Assembly: GCA_019828595.1 (NCBI GenBank) | Contig: JAHQRK010000006.1 | Location: 620,001-684,000, forward strand | Source of the DNA: Aphanomyces cochlioides | Lineage: Eukaryota > Oomycota > Saprolegniomycetes > Saprolegniales > Verrucalvaceae | Length of the DNA: 64,000 nucleotides | Direction of reading: 5' to 3' | Shown: positions 63,494 through 64,000 of the stretch, piece by piece | Position numbering within the stretch: the stretch's first letter is position 1 | Layout of the letters: the number at the start of each line of letters is the position of its first letter | The notes under the pieces: generated by a model | Told to the model about the DNA's origin: nothing | Databases searched by the model: none | What the model saw: only the letters and a program-made list of their open reading frames with translations | Program-made: the position numbers and the translations under genes

Positions 63494-64000
63494 ATGCAAG
63501 CTTCGATGTCGACTTGGAAAGGTCATGCCGATGCCATCGCCAAGAAAGCACAAGAAATTGTGGATTTAACAACTCCAGACGACAATCTACCTCTTATCAC
63601 TGCTTTTTACCACAAGAGATGCAGTTCATCTCCTGCTTTTGTGGACTTGACCGGTTGCAATAGGCCAGATCTCGCCGACCTAACGGATGATGTTTGCCTT
63701 CCACACACTCAATCACCAGCTGAAAGGTTACCAAGCCGTATCGACAAGGATACGCCTCAACTAGAGCAGCACTCGCGCGATGAAGACGTGCTTGTATCCG
63801 CAACTGCCGTACCGCATTCAAATTCTCAGCCTCAGGTTACGCCATTTGAAGACGAGAACGGCATGGAAGACGACATCCCTGACATTCCAAAGCCACTGAT
63901 CGCCCCGATCTTTATCGATTTGTCGGCTCTTGAATCGGCGCCTGGTGATTCAAGGCCTGCGAAAATCGAAATGGAAGATCTGGGCTTGAGAATGTACATT
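63494..64000 (+). CDS. Probable family gene, 3' end outside window; SIM-rich N terminus
   Basis: Open from ATG 63494 (MQASMSTWKGHAD) to the last base, 169 codons with no stop, so the gene continues. ATG 63506 is an alternative start. The sequence is acidic and probably disordered. Four short motifs resemble SUMO-interacting motifs: EIVDLTTPDD, AFVDLTG, LADLTDD and IFIDLSALE (hydrophobic-x-hydrophobic-D-L-[TS] with acidic flanks). No WF-GD domain is reached before the edge. Membership is inferred from position (divergent from a family gene across 140 bp) and from similar motifs near the start of the gene at 1-1614. A different gene type is possible. Confidence 0.6.
   Translation, partial: MQASMSTWKGHADAIAKKAQEIVDLTTPDDNLPLITAFYHKRCSSSPAFVDLTGCNRPDLADLTDDVCLPHTQSPAERLPSRIDKDTPQLEQHSRDEDVLVSATAVPHSNSQPQVTPFEDENGMEDDIPDIPKPLIAPIFIDLSALESAPGDSRPAKIEMEDLGLRMYI

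Noticed and set aside
1..64000. tRNA, rRNA or snRNA genes
   Set aside because: I saw no cloverleaf-like A/B box pairs or conserved rRNA segments by eye; tRNAscan-SE and Rfam would be needed to exclude them.

Overview
The window looks like an AT-rich eukaryotic genome with short introns, probably an oomycete and perhaps of the Saprolegniales type. This is inferred from a Crypton tyrosine-recombinase element, PIF/Harbinger elements with a Myb-type partner gene, a mitochondrial helical-repeat gene with introns of 45, 46 and 46 nt, and a large family of proteins carrying a W-x-x-W-F-x-G-D / G-P-F-R-x-L domain of a kind I associate with oomycetes. I see no bacterial operons, CRISPR arrays, rRNA or tRNA.

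Host-gene islands. Nine loci belong, or in one case probably belong, to one unnamed paralogous family: 1-1614 (+, cut by the window start), 2972-7093 (-), 8787-9739 (+, frame break), 35130-37208 (-), 56813-58066 (+), 58854-60164 (+), 60192-61613 (-), 62003-63353 (-, two frame breaks) and 63494-64000 (+, cut by the window end, assigned by position only). The usual plan is a short N-terminal helix (R-R-[LM]-[DE]-x-L-E), a variable linker, one to three copies of a roughly 150-residue domain, and a tail of Y-x-Y-x-x-V-Y followed by a Lys/Arg cluster. I count about 15 domain copies. The paralogue at 2972-7093 adds about eight AT-hook-like motifs. The other host genes are a mitochondrial PPR-like gene (53963-56370, four exons) and an unrecognised multi-exon gene (38616-39704).

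Mobile-element blocks. Between the family islands lie: a Crypton (10.1-15.7 kb) split by a Tourist-like MITE (10902-11156) and a 3.25-kb PIF/Harbinger element (11189-14439); a mariner element with TIRs (18214-21083) holding its own nested MITE; a pogo-like relic (21.2-22.4 kb); a Ty1/copia element with LTRs (23730-29395); an IS630/Tc1-like relic with a 127-bp-arm foldback (39.8-41.0 kb); a Tigger/pogo relic (42.5-44.1 kb); a second Tc1-like relic with a foldback (44.4-45.6 kb); a hAT relic (45.7-46.7 kb); rearranged copia fragments (46.7-49.8 kb); an apparently intact two-gene PIF/Harbinger element (50539-52872); and a third Harbinger relic (52.9-53.8 kb). The gene-poor stretch 29.4-35.1 kb is rich in perfect or near-perfect palindromes and holds a 30-bp minisatellite.

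How it fits together. The main hypothesis is that the family domain is related to the C-terminal GCR1_C-like DNA-binding domain of Crypton elements. The dead Crypton in this same window ends in the same motif order (WNLWWGG, then PLRLRSAKDF, then YSKLSKVM). The family could therefore be a set of domesticated, nuclear, possibly chromatin-binding proteins that expanded locally. Several members share an upstream 8-bp palindrome, ATCCGGAT, which is more frequent in the window than expected by chance. Many relics carry single-base frame breaks. These may be real decay or residual assembly indels, and the sequence alone cannot separate the two.
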